DNA of 64,000 nt from Balanoglossus misakiensis. Lineage: Eukaryota > Hemichordata. How positions within the stretch are numbered: the first letter of the stretch is position 1; every line of letters starts with the position of its first letter. The notes beneath the pieces were generated by a model. It had not been told where the DNA came from, made no database searches, and saw nothing but the letters and a program-made list of their open reading frames with translations. The stretch covers positions 992,001 through 1,056,000 of the forward strand of contig CM082590.2 of the NCBI GenBank assembly GCA_040954595.2. Direction: 5' to 3'. Both the position numbers and the translations under genes were made by a program. This document shows positions 13,164-26,321 of this stretch, piece by piece.

Positions 13164-16005
13164 GTTAAGGGGTTTAAAGAATTATATAAACAATCTATCA
13201 ATTTAATAAGCACGGGTGGATTTCCTGTACAATCATTCGTGATACTTCAGATTCATAAAGACAACATTTTTCAAAGTGGCCTATGTATCTAAAATTGCAG
13301 ACGACGTTTCAACGCTTTCAGTTGGAGATTTTCTACCTAATATTCACAAAAAGACCTCGGGTATTGTTAAACACTATTTAAAACCTTGTTACCCAGTGAG
13401 TCTGGTGGCGTGTGTACGACAGATCTGAGGTACAAAACTTCGCTCGAAACCCAACACGAGTTGGAGACCGAGTTTATTTACGTACAACATTGTAGCAATT
13501 TTTCGTATGTTTGCGCGCGCTCTGAAATCACGCGATGTCAACTGAGTGTGAACGAGCTGTTTCGCGTCGTGTCGTCTGCCCAGTTTTCGTGGCTAAAACG
13601 ACAGGAATAATACCCCAGTTGGCTTTAGAATTGCACATATCATGAGATTTGAGCGCCATAGAAACCGCAGATATCGTGGAACAGGAAGGTTAGTGTTAAA
13701 ATTATTGTTTTTAATCAAAGTATTGACCTCTGAGTTATGCTACGTTTGTGTCGGTGTCAAACGGACGCAATGTTTACAATGTACAAGGCAGCCAAATAGA
13801 ATCAGAGAAATGAAGAAATGTTATCACGATACTTTGGATTTCGTGTTATTATTTCTCGGGAATTTTATTGTTTTCTCAGACGAGGTGACAGGACAGACAC
13901 ACGAGGCATCTCGCGGTTCCGTTTTCAATGTTGAATTTTATGTTTTGGCTGTATTTGCGTGTCAGCTGACAGGTCTTCGCATTCATCAGAAGCTATCGTG
14001 CGTCGCTGAGATTTGATTCTTCATAGACGAAAATTATTTCATAACCATACCAAATAAAACATTTCCAGAAATTTAGAAGTTTGCAGACTTTTCTGCTAGT
14101 TGTCTATTTAGTGTTGAAGTCACGCTGAACTGCCAAATTTAACACAGACTCGCTGTCAATACTCAAACAGTGTACTTCTACGAGTGTGTCCTGTAACTGC
14201 CTTCCTTCAATAACCCATGTCATACAACAACAAATAGACGGTAAACGTTTATGCAATACCAATGAATTTATGTTTTAAAACTGGTCGACAGTCTGGAAAT
14301 GCATGAACAATCGATTGATTGGATTCCTTAACGATACTATTGTATCTTGTATTTTTTTGTAGTTACACTGTGGAAATCGGCAGGCAGCATTGCCAGTTTT
14401 TCTGCACATGCGCAGTTCCTCTGTCTTGAAAGAAAAGTCAAATTTCACCAACTTATTATTGTGCATTCGGAAAATAAACCCCAAATATTTTCTTTGTGAA
14501 CAAAAATACTGCCAGTGTGATTTTGTGTTCAAATCCAACCAATTATTATGTAAATTGACTTGTGATACCCTCTCTTAGCACAAAAAGCATAATTTCAGCC
14601 CCAAAATGGTTGCCATAGAAACATGTGATCACTAAACGGATATCATTTTTGTTCTTATTGAGCCAAGAAACCCCTATGGTGAAATTTTTGTGGAAATCGG
14701 TCCTATTATTATTAAAATTATTATTTTTATATAATTCTTTATTTAATTATTATTACTATTAACAGTTTAGGGGGTTTAAAGAATTATATTATATAATTTA
14801 TTTATTTAATAGCACAGGTGGATTTTCTGTATAATCATTCCTGTTTCTTGAGCGCTAAAGACATCATTTTTCATTTAGTTCAAGTGTATCATGAAGATAG
14901 GCCTATATCTAAAAATGCAGACAATTCAACGCTTCCGGTTGGAGATTTTCCATTTATACACAAAAAACACGGGTATAGTTAATACTATTTAAAACCTTGT
15001 TACCCGGTGAGTCTGGTGGCGTGTATACGACAGATCTGAGGTACAAAACTTAGCTCGAAATCTAATGGGAGTTGGAGACCGAGTTTATTTACGTACAACA
15101 TTGTAGCAACTTTTCGTATGTTTGCGTGCGCTCTGAAATCACGCGATGTCAACTGAGTGTGAACGAGCTGTTTCGCGTCGTGTCGTCTGCCCAGTTTTCG
15201 AGGCTAAAACGAGAGGAATAATACCCCAGTTGGCTTTAGAATTGCACATATCGTGAGATTTGAGCGCCATAGAAACCGCAGATATTGTGGAACAGGAAGG
15301 TTAGTGTTCAAATCATTGTTTTTAATCGAAGTATTGACCTCTGAGTTATGCTACGTTTGTGTTGGTGCCAAACAGACCCGATGTTACACAGAAATATTAT
15401 CACGATACTTTGCCTTTCGTATTATTATTTTTCGGGAATTTTATGGTTTTCTCAGACGAGGTGACAGAACAGACACACAATGCATGTCGCGGTTTTGTTT
15501 TCAATGTTTAATTTTATATTTTGACTGTATTTGCATGTCAGCTGATGGGTCTATCATGCTTTGCTGAGACTTAATTCTTCACAAACGAAAAATATTTCAT
15601 CATTTTAATTTTTCTCAAATACATATATAGATATAAATTCAGTGGTTTTAAATGAAATTTTAACTGGAGCCCTAGCCTTTCCAACCACCTTAAGGAAGTA
15701 TATTAAAGCATGAACAACAGATTGTATTTGATTTGATTCCCCAGCGATACTATTTTACCTCGCGATTTTTGTGGTGAAACTGTGAAAATCAGCAGGCTGC
15801 ATTGCCAGGTGTTCTGCACATGCGCAGTTCCTCTGTATTGAAACTTAAGAAAAGTCAAATTTTACCAACTTATAAATGTGCATTCGGAAAATAAAGCCCA
15901 AACGTATACTGCCAGTGAGATTTTTTTTTAAAATCCAACCTATTATTATTATTATTTAAATTGATTTGTGATACCCTCTCTTAGCACAATTGTCATTGCA
16001 ATGGA
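13105..16005. repeat. R array 2, distal part: R6 and R7
   Basis: (TTA)n at 13105-13160, R6 about 13161-14741 (nearly identical to R1 and R4; I saw one substitution near 13807), short TTA spacer, R7 about 14760-16005 (subtype B, like R3 and R9, but full length). R7 ends at 'ggactgt', after which block D copy 2 starts abruptly. Confidence 0.8.
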
Positions 16006-16006
16006 C

Positions 16007-19000
16007 TGTAATAGATCACCCTGTTATCTTAAAAAAGCCTCACAATCAATGCAATTGCAATGAATATCCCAAACATTTAACACTACTGGAAGAGTCATTG
16101 ATTTTAATTTCTGGAGGGGCTGAAGGATTTGTGTATCATTTGTGTATCACTCTAAAAACAAAAATTTAAATTTGTTGATGAATGCCAGCAAAAAGCAGAT
16201 GACCTGCTCACTTTTTGTGAATATTTAAGCCTCTGTGTAGCGTCGATTTAAATGACAAAAATGCTAAAAAAAAGAATGAGATTCACCATCTTTTGTGACA
16301 ATGTACGTTTGATTTTTTTTACTCCACACCATAAGCCAGCATTTTTCTCTCCAAAAATCCCCATCCCCTTTATCGCATAAACAATGGGGCTAAATATTTA
16401 CATGTATTTATAGATAAAATTCAGACTATGCTACTATACAGAGGGTTACTTATAATTACAGTTTTCATGTTTGTGCTACATTTTCTAAATGTATGTGTTC
16501 CTCTGTAATTACTCAGCATTATTGCCTCTTGTTGTGCTCCTGGTTCGGTATTAGTAATATCTACCCTTATGTTATCCACGTTGCCAATGCCCAGCCATGC
16601 CACTGACACAACAAAGCCCTATACCCATTGCTGGGAATTGTGATCTAACTGGTATCCCCTTGAAGTCAATCTCAAATTGTGTTTATCTGTTGATTGGACA
16701 CAGGATATACATGATTAACTTCAATAAAGGATTGGTAACATTTCAAAGAAATAAGCCCAGTTTTCATTATAATACAGACGCTAGTCCTCAGAATGCTGGG
16801 GTCCCTGTGACCCCCTCCTCTTGGAAATAAGGCGTCGCGCCACCACTATGCATGACAGGCAAAGATAATGATTTTCAAGAACACAAACATGGATTTCATG
16901 AAAACAAGAATGATTTTCAAGAACACAAACATGGATTTCATGAAAACAATAATGATTTTCAAGAACACAAACATGGATTTCATGAAAACAAACATGGTTT
17001 TAATGAATTGTCAACACTTGGCTTGCCATTTAAGACTGTGTTCAATTTCGTCATCAATTGTTTGAAAACACACAGGACATCCCCAGAGCTAAGTTACCCC
17101 AGCAATCAGTTTCATCTCAGCTTGCAAATGGGGACTTGTCTTGTGTTCGTTCAGACTGTCTGTAGTCGTGTTGACAGTCTTTTGTGCTTAATGGTGAACC
17201 TAGAAATCTTCTTTCCTTTGAATTGATATAGGCCCCATGAACAATTTCAGCTTATTTGCCAATGTGGTAACGCAGTGCCATTAATCTAATTTGCATAATC
17301 AAAAATGGCCGCCAAATACCTCCTCTGAAATAAAATCTGATCTATGTATCTCAAAATCATGTGTTATATCTATAAGTCAGGTTTTGCATTCATATTGGTT
17401 CGTTAAACCCTGGTGCGGGGTAAACCCTCGGAGATAGGTGCCGTTAATCCGAATTTTTGGTAAGGAAGGTTTGAGAAGTCCAGACTATGTAAAAAATGGT
17501 GATGATTCAAAAAAAGTCACTCTTATTGACCCCACTCAAGACAAAATTGCCATTTTGGCCTATTTAACCCAAAAAGGTCATTTTTAGAAAACACTAAAAA
17601 CACACTGTTGTCGTCACACTCTGAGATTTGATGACATAAGATATGTTTATTCTATGTAAAATTTAGTGAATAATACGAAAAAAGCAGTCAGATTGACCCA
17701 AAACAACACAGAATTGTCTTTTCGACCATTTTTTGCCCCAAAAAACGTCATTTTTAGAAAAAAATTAAAACACATGGTTTTCTTCATAATGATTTATCTG
17801 GGAATATATGGAAAGTCAATTCTATGTTAAAAGTGGTGACTCTAAAAAGTAAAGCAGTTTTTTGACCTCAATCAATACAAAATGCCATTTTGGGCCATTT
17901 TTTAAGGTTAAAAAAGGTCATTTTTACAAAAAAACTAAAAACAAAGTGTTTTCTTCATATTCAAAGATCATTTGATATATCGAAATGGTCATTCTATGTA
18001 AAAATTTGTGCTGATTCCAGAAATAGCAGTCTAATTCACCCTACTCAAGAAAAATGCCATTTTTGCCACTTTTTGCCCAAAAACGTCAATTTTAGAAAAA
18101 AAATCAAAACTTATATATTTTCTTCACTTTCGGAGATCTGATTATGTATTATATGCCCACCCTATGTAAAATTTGGTGATTATTCAAAAAAGAAAAGTTT
18201 TATTGAACCAACCTAATGCAAAAATGCCCTTTTGGAAATATTTTGCCCAAAAAGGCCATTTTTAGAAGAAAACAAAATAAAAACAGACTTTTCTTCATAA
18301 AGTTCAAAGATCATGTGATATATGAAATGTCCCTTCTATGTAAAAAATGGTGCTGATTCCAGAAATTGCAGTCTTATTGACCTTACTCAAGACAAAATTG
18401 CCATTTTTGACTCTTTTTGCCCAAAACGTCATTTGTAGTAAACACCCAAAGCTTACATATTTTCTCCACTTTCGGAGATCTGATAATGTATTATATGCCC
18501 ACTCTATGTGACAAATTTCCAAAAAAGCAGTTTTATTGATGCCGCTAAAGATAAAAGGCCCAAAAAGTGGCATTTCTACAAAATACTAAAAATATGCCAT
18601 TTTCTTCCCATTGGTGATCTAATGATAAATAAAAGTATATTTTATCTTGAAAGTAGTGACATTTAAAAACCCCACTCTTATGCCATTTTCTTCCCATTGG
18701 TGATCTAATGATAAATAAAAGTATATTTTATCTTGAAAGTAGTGACATTTAAAAACCCCACTCTTACTGACCCAACAGAGGGAAAAAGTACCATTTTGGC
18801 CTCTTTGCTCAAAAAGGTAACTGTGAGAAAAAATAAAAACAAACTTATTTCTTCATTTTCAGAGCTCTTGTGATTATGGAAATTCCTGTCTTTTGGCAAA
18901 AAATATGCTGATACCAGCACAACGGTCTTATTGAGACACCCCGCTTAGTACAAAATTGCCAATTAGCCATCTTTTGGTCAACAATAGTCATTTTCAGAAA

Positions 19001-19456
19001 AGAAATATAATTGATGTTTTTGACTTTTGATTTTATATCTATATTTAAAATGTCATAACCATATAATATCAATTGAATTGTAGATGTTGAAAGACAGAGT
19101 TGCCTAAATTTGGCACATTTAGCCCAAAACTGATCCATGTTGATAGCAAATCAGAAAGCTATTCCTAAGCTTCACGGTATTTTACAAAAGTTTGTAATGT
19201 GGGAGAGGGACACACCCCCTACAACCAGCCCTTCATTCTCCGCCACATTTCATTTATTTACTGGTTTGTCTAGTTTACCAGGGAAGAGTACTTGCCAGTT
19301 GACCCACACCCACCAATGCTAACTTTGAGTGGAGTGGCAAAAGTAAAACCCTCTTGAAATCATGTTGTTTTAGGGCCATGAGATAAAACACCCGATTTAG
19401 CATTCTGTTTCATCTCATTCATACTGTGCTTGGGCCCGACAATGCTGCTTGCAGCT

Positions 19457-19461
<5 letters not shown>
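16007..19461. repeat. Segmental duplication block D, copy 2
   Basis: Matches 1671-5256 at an offset of 14336 up to the minisatellite and 14248 after it. It has lost about 88 bp around the minisatellite start, about 17 bp near 19132 and about 20 bp near 19428. Minisatellite at about 16866-16998; 168-bp satellite at about 17538-19010. The 124-aa frame 16852-17226 is open because the 42-bp repeat preserves frame; I do not support it as a gene. Confidence 0.85.
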
Positions 19462-19518
<57 letters not shown>

Positions 19519-21029
19519 GTTTAGGGGTTTAAAGAATTATATAAACAATTTATAAATTTAATAAGCACGGGTGGATTTTCTGTACAATCATTCCTGATTC
19601 TTCAGATTCATAATTTAGCGCTAAAGACATCATTTTTCAAAGTGGCCTATATCTAAAATTGCCGACGTTTCAACGCTTTCGTTGGAGATTTTCTACATAT
19701 TCACAAAAAGACCACGGGTATTGTTAACACTATTTAAAACCTTGTTACCCGGTGAGTCTGGTGAGGTAAAAAACTTTACTCTAAACCCAACGCAAGTTTA
19801 TTTACGTACAACATTGTAGCAATTTTTCGAGTGTACGCGCGCGCTCTGAAATCGTGCGATGTCAACTGAGTGTGAACGAGCTGTTTCGCGTCGTGTCGTC
19901 TGCCCAGTTTTCGTGGCTAAAACGACAGGAATACTACCCCAGTTGGCTTTAGAATTGCACATATCGTGAGATTTGAGCGCCATAGTAACCGCAGATATCG
20001 TGGAACAGGAAGGTTGGTGTTAAAATCATTGTTTTTAATCGAAATATTGACCTCTGAGTTATGGTACGTTTGTGTCAGTGTCAAACGGACGCAATGTTTA
20101 CACGTCAGCCAAATAGAATCGGAGAAATGAAGAAATGTTATCACGATACTTTGGATTTCGTGTTATTATCTCTCGAGTATTTTATTGTTTTCTCAGACGA
20201 GTTTCCGTTTTCAATGTTGAATTTTATGTTTTGACTGCATTTGCTTGTCCGCTGACGGGTCTTCGCATTCATCAGAAGCTATCGTGCGTCGCTGAGATTT
20301 GATTCTTCATAAACGAAAATTGTTTCATCACCATACCAAATAAAACATTTCCAGAAATTTAGAAGTTTGAAGACTTTTCTGCTAGTTGTTTATTTAGTGT
20401 TGAAGTCACGCTAAACTGCCAAATTTAGCAGGGACTCGCCGTCAACACTCAAACAGTGTACTTCTTCTACGAGTGTGTCCTGTAACTGCCTTCCTTCGAT
20501 AAACATACAACAACAAATAGACGGTAAACGTTTATGCAATACCAATGGATTTATGTTTTAAAACTGGTCGACAGTCAGGAAATATGCATGAACAATCGAT
20601 TGATTGGATTCCCCAGCGATACTATTGTATCTTGTGATTTTTTGTAGTGAAACTGTGGAAATCGGCAGGCTGCATTGCCAGATGTTCTGCACATGCGCAG
20701 TTCCTCTGTATTGAAAGAAAAGTCAGATTTCACCAACTTATAAATGTGCATTCGGAAAATAAACCCCAAATATTTCTTTGTGACCAAAAATACTGCCAGT
20801 GTGATTTTGTGTTCAAATCCAAGCTATTATTATTCAAATTGACTTGTGATACCCTCTCTTAGCACAACAAGCATAATTTCAGCCCCGAAATGGTTGCCAT
20901 AAAAACATGTGATCACTAAATGGATATCGTTTTTGTTCTTTTTGAGCCAAAACACCCCTATGGTGAATTTTTTGTGGAAATCGGACCTATTATTATTAAA
21001 ATTATTATTTTTATATAATTCTTTATTTA

Positions 21030-21067
<38 letters not shown>

Positions 21068-22318
21068 TAACAGTTTAGGGGGTTCAAAGAATTATATTAT
21101 ATAATTTATTTATTTAATAGCACAGGTGGATTTTCTGTATAATCATTCCTGTTTCTTGAGCGCTAAAGACATCATTTTTCATTTAGTTCAAGTGTATCAT
21201 GAAGATAGGCCTATATCTAAAAATGCAGACAATTCAACGCTTCCGGTTGGAGATTTTCCATTTATACACAAAAAACACGGGTATAGTTAATACTATTTAA
21301 AACCTTGTTACCCGGTGAGTCTGGTGGCGTGTATACGACAGATCTGAGGTACAAAACTTAGCTCGAAATCTAATGGGAGTTGGAGACCGAGTTTATTTAC
21401 GTACAACATTGTAGCAACTTTTCGTATGTTTGCGTGCGCTCTGAAATCACGCGATGTCAACTGAGTGTGAACGAGCTGTTTCGCGTCGTGTCGTCTGCCC
21501 AGTTTTCGAGGCTAAAACGAGAGGAATAATACCCCAGTTGGCTTTAGAATTGCACATATCGTGAGATTTGAGCGCCATAGAAACCGAAGATATTGTGGAA
21601 CAGGAAGGTTAGTGTTCAAATCATTGTTTTTAATCGAAGTATTGACCTCTGAGTTATGCTACGTTTGTGTTGGTGCCAAACAGACCCGATGTTACACAGA
21701 AATATTATCACGATACTTTGCCTTTCGTATTATTATTTTTCGGGAATTTTATGGTTTTCTCAGACGAGGTGACAGAACAGACACACAATGCATGTCGCGG
21801 TTTTGTTTTCAATGTTTAATTTTATATTTTGACTGTATTTGCATGTCAGCTGATGGGTCTATCATGCTTTGCTGAGATTTAATTCTTCACAAACGAAAAA
21901 TATTTCATCATTTTAATTTTTCTCAAATACATATATAGATATAAATTCAGTGGTTTTAAATGAAATTTTAACTGGAGCCCTAGCCTTTCCAACCACCTTA
22001 AGGAAGTATATTAAAGCATGAACAACAGATTGTATTTGATTTGATTCCCCAGCGATACTATTTTACCTCGCGATTTTTGTGGTGAAACTGTGAAAATCAG
22101 CAGGCTGCATTGCCAGGTGTTCTGCACATGCGCAGTTCCTCTGTATTGAAACTTAAGAAAAGTCAAATTTTACCAACTTATAAATGTGCATTCGGAAAAT
22201 AAAGCCCAAACGTATACTGCCAGTGAGATTTTTTTTTTAAATCCAACCTATTATTATTATTATTTAAATTGATTTGTGATACCCTCTCTTAGCACAATTG
22301 TCATTGCAATGGACTGTT
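19462..22318. repeat. R array 3: R8 and R9
   Basis: (TTA)n at 19462-19515, R8 about 19516-21027 (more diverged from R1/R4/R6, with several small deletions), (TTA)n at 21028-21068, R9 about 21070-22318 (subtype B, close to R7). R9 continues past 'ggactgt' into sequence not shared with R7, so this is where unique DNA resumes. Confidence 0.8.
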
Positions 22319-23009
22319 TTAATTAATAGGTTTATGGAAAACTTTATAGTCAGGTGGAAATTTCAGAAAATGAGCATTTTATAAGCATGTCAGACATTTT
22401 ATGGTACAAGCTGGGAACAAGTTGTTTTTGGATATTTCGAATACGCTGATTACGAATTTGCCTTTTCCCAAAAAATCTTTTCACGTTTTCATTTCGAAAT
22501 GGCAAATGAATTTGTGACGTCATAATTTCAAAATACCTAAAAGAAAACGCTGTTTGTAGCCATTATGGTGCAATATCACAGGTCAACACCATAATAGTCT
22601 ATTGAAATCATATTCTTATATTCATTTATACATTTTTAAACATTTTTTTTTTATTTAGAAACGTTTGGTGAATTGGTAAAAATGCTAATTTATGTTGTTT
22701 AGGGGACACGCCCATCTAAAATCAATGGTCTACAAAAGAGAGCCAACGGTGTTAAGTGAGGTGTCTATTCCAATTTTTTCAGGGTCAAGGAATTCAAATA
22801 TGCAATTGGTTACCTGGTCAGACAAAGTGTAGCATGGAAAATATGCAAAATAAGCTTAATTAGTCATGATGTCATGCTAAAATTGACAACTGAAAGCTAA
22901 TGATACGACTATGGCCTGTGAGGTGTCTATTCATATGTTTTTTGACAAATGTTTGCATTTTAATGAATAACTGAAATGAAACTTTTCATATATTGTATGT
23001 AATAGCATG

Positions 23010-23064
23010 TAAAAACAACAAAAACAAACAAACAAACAAACAAGCAAACAAACAAATAAACATA
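23010..23064. repeat. (AAAC)n microsatellite
   Basis: Run of aaac/caaa units with a few substitutions. It explains the low-complexity minus-strand frames rich in V, C, L and F. Confidence 0.85.
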
Positions 23065-23607
23065 CACAACGAGGATTTTGTTTGGACTGTACATGCTCGC
23101 TGGTAACATCGTGACCGATCGCTCCGTTAAAAAACACCAGAACATTGAACGTATGAACGTTTAGGTCCACAATTCACAAGTTATTGAACTATGAATGTAT
23201 GTTCAATGTTGTGAAAAGCCAAAAACATACTTTTTGCCAACAAAACTGGCATTTGTTAATGCGCAAGTTGTTTATTAATTGCGAAAGCATCGTATGGCTA
23301 CACTCACATTATGCCAGCACCGTATATTCATGCTTAGTTATAAGACGTTGAATGCACACTAATGGCCCGACGTCCTCGATGTTTTTTCGAAACCCGGTTT
23401 CTAACAACAATTTCTCTTCATAAGTAAAGAGTAATGTGTATTTTTATTACGTTTTTATATATGATACTGTGTGCAAAGTGAATATTGTGTCAGTGAGGCA
23501 ACATATATACATGTATATTTAATCCACTTGGGTGTCATACTTGGCTCAGATGTGTGTTAATGTGTACTAAACAAATTCAGATAGCGAGCCAAAATATCTG
23601 TTGATGA

Positions 23608-23621
23608 GTTTCCATGGCAAC
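23608..23621. promoter_or_regulatory. X-box-like RFX site
   Basis: GTTTCCATGGCAAC is a near-palindromic match to the RFX-factor X-box (GTTNCCATGGNAAC). No start site or gene is recognised next to it, so function is only possible. Confidence 0.3.
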
Positions 23622-24431
23622 CATGTTTTCATTTTTTTCAAAATGGCCGCCAATACAGATAATCTCACCCACAAAATAACAATTATAAAACACCAAAATA
23701 AATTCATATTACAATATTTGAAACAAGAAACTACTCAAAGAGTAATTTTCAAAATATTTATCATCACTAAACTAGTTATAGGGGTAAATACAGGATCGAG
23801 ATTCAGTCGCTAAAGAAATTCAAGTTTGGTAATAACCCCAGTTACAACAAACTTAGTTAAAACACTGTATTACCATATATATATTATAATAGTGGCCTGG
23901 CATAAACAAAATTTTCATAAAATTTGGGCATTTTGTGATAAAAGTTTAACAAGTAAAGCTCAGTTGATTCGTTATTTTCCCCATAAAATATCTTTGATGA
24001 ACACAATTCCAAAGTTAGTCAACCCAGGAAAAAACGGCATCTTGTTTCTCAACCTTATAAATTGATCTGACCAGTTTGAATCAGTGCAGAATCTAGCTTT
24101 TCTATTTTATCTTCATCAAATGATTCATGCAAATAAAGAATCACTCCCTCATAAAATGGTGGCAGAAAGCCAGTATCATGACAGTCGATTGGTTTGTTAA
24201 AGTTACTATAGAAACTAACTATGCATGTACATAGATAGATGTTAGGAATCAAAATCAAAATCTTGTTTCAAACTTTTCATCTAATACTTGTCCTTCGGAA
24301 AGCGTTTTGATGAAGTCGCTTGAAGTGCTTTGTATTGCTCAAGTTATCGATAATTTTGATCGCACCTTGATGATAGTCTGCAGTTCTATTTTGACATGTT
24401 ATTTTGTGTATGTTTGAACTCCCAAAATCAA

Positions 24432-24714
24432 AGAATAAACGAGGCTGTTTGGAAGCAACCATTGAAATTTTAGAACTATCCGTCGAGTCAAGTGGAAAAA
24501 AAAATTATGCGCATAGGCTTATCTATGTGTTCTACGCATCGCAACAGAATTCGGTAAATAAACGAGGCTGTGTTTGGAAGCAACCAGGGAAATTTTAGAA
24601 CTATCGGTCGATCTACAGAGACTAGTGGAAAACTTTCTGATGCGCATATGCCTATCATGTGTTCTGCGTCTCACAACAGAATTCGGTAAATATGCGAGGC
24701 TGTTTGGAAGCAAC
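24432..24714. repeat. 129-bp satellite array, left remnant
   Basis: Slightly more than two monomers of the satellite that continues at 41329. Landmarks: 'aaacgaggctg', 'ttggaagcaacc', 'gaactatccgtcgatctaca', 'atgcgcatag'. The array is cut after 'ggaagcaac' by the Gypsy LTR. Confidence 0.85.
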
Positions 24715-25903
24715 TGTAACCGGCTCTTCGCGACGGCAATAGTGCAGGCCGCGAGGGAACTCAGCCAAATTAATTTCTCGAGCGGGGGCCACAGGGGTTC
24801 TTCGTTTGGAGTTGACTTACAGGTTTGCAACAACAGGGAGCAGGGTGTGAAATGAGAAACTACCACACTCTCATGTAATGTTGAACAGGATGTATTAATT
24901 AATGCAACACCTACAGTGTTGACCGACAACTATATCAAACTCAACTTACAATATTTTGCAGTAAAACTCTCAAAAGGATTACTGACAAACTTTGGCTTCA
25001 AAGTCAAACACACACTACACATGATATGAAAATATCAGCATCGATTCTCAAAAAAATCTCTGATCAAGTCAAAATATTCACAAAAATAAATGTCTCTCTC
25101 TCTGCAGAACTTTACCGTAGTCACACATAAAAAAAGTTCAAACGCGACTCAACGTCCTGACTGATACACACGTGACGAAACTCGATGTCGGTCACACTCA
25201 GGAAAGTCCGTGACGAGGCACGGATGCCAGGCTACGACCTTCGGATCAACATCAGTGGGCGTGGTCGCTTCACGGATGTCACTCGGGCGCTCGGCAAACT
25301 TCGTGTAATCGTCCAGCTCCGATGATAAGAACACGATTACATCCGGGACACTCCTACACAGTCTATTGCTCATCAATCGGCAAAATTCACTGGAATCGTC
25401 CCAGAAACGTTCAAAGGACAAAATAAGCACTGCTCATGAAAGCACAGAATGTCAATAAACCAACACCAACTCACTACGAAATGTCTGTCTTCACTCTCGA
25501 TGGGCAACATACAAATCCTCCGCAGGCCTCTACACAAACAGTTCAGCCTTCCCTGCGTCACGTGCGCGAAATCCGCCGACTCACATGTGATGATTCAGAA
25601 CGACTATATCCCAGCGAAAACAGTCCATCCCGGGACAATACGGCATCTACCTAGGCATTGGACCCGGCGGGAGTCTGCCTCGAAGTAGCAGGTCCGTCGT
25701 TGCACTCACCACGCCAAAACACCTCGATTAAAAATCCGCATCGGCGATCAAACTCACCATAGAACTGTAGTTTGACTCCATACTCAAGTTCTAGAAAGTT
25801 TTTCCGAAAAAACAGACCCCCTAGCTAGGTCGTATTACATACAACTCCCTTGCTAGTCGTCATATACCGGTACTAAATACCATGGCAAAATATGCGGGCT
25901 ACA
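24715..25903 (-). repeat. 3' LTR of the Gypsy element
   Basis: 1189 bp, against 1177 bp for the other LTR. By eye the two differ by two substitutions (near 25100 and 25170) and one 12-bp indel (near 25525). Sense-strand ends are TGTAGCCC and GGTTACA. Confidence 0.93.
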
Positions 25904-25917
25904 CTCTCCCCTGCCCG
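25904..25917 (-). promoter_or_regulatory. Polypurine tract
   Basis: On the sense strand GGGCAGGGGAGAG lies directly against the LTR start TGTAGCCC, the expected position of the plus-strand primer. Confidence 0.8.
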
Positions 25918-26321
25918 GGAAAGTGCGTCCCGCAGTTTTGCTCTCTCAAAGCACTTTTGGGAAATGCATAACACTCATAAACTCATTGCAATAAAAGATT
26001 ACAAAGTTCTACTACTCAAGTGTTAGTGAAATATTTGTCACACACAAATGGACTTATCTGAACAAACATATCCCAAGTACATAGGACAACAGATAAATGC
26101 ATGTGTGGTGTACGCGCATATAAGCAGAAAGGATTTTGTATGAAACACCAAGACATATTACACTGACACGTATAGTGAAGTCTAGGAAACACATACTGTA
26201 GGACACTGATCCCCCTTTTTGTGACATATGCCATCTGCATTACACATACGAACACTCACAGTACTCAAAACATAAACATGCAACTATTTGCATAATCGCG
26301 CGACAAAGGCTAATCAACAGG
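25918..26321 (-). other. Gypsy 3' untranslated segment
   Basis: About 400 bp between the integrase stop codon and the polypurine tract. Only short frames; no env-like or additional gene is visible. Confidence 0.6.

Larger units (their letters stand above)
22319..24431. other. Noncoding stretch without recognised gene
   Basis: AT-rich sequence with only short, patternless reading frames on both strands. Contains an (AAAC)n tract and one X-box-like palindrome, listed separately. I see no transposon ends, splice-consistent exons or RNA gene here. Confidence 0.6.

Noticed and set aside
5521-22000. Recurrent 62-124-codon frames in the R repeats as a conserved small protein family
   Set aside because: Repetition comes from recent DNA duplication; frames differ in length and phase between subtypes and show no domain or codon-level constraint.
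25918-26321. An env-like gene downstream of the Gypsy integrase
   Set aside because: Only about 400 bp with short frames between the integrase stop and the polypurine tract.
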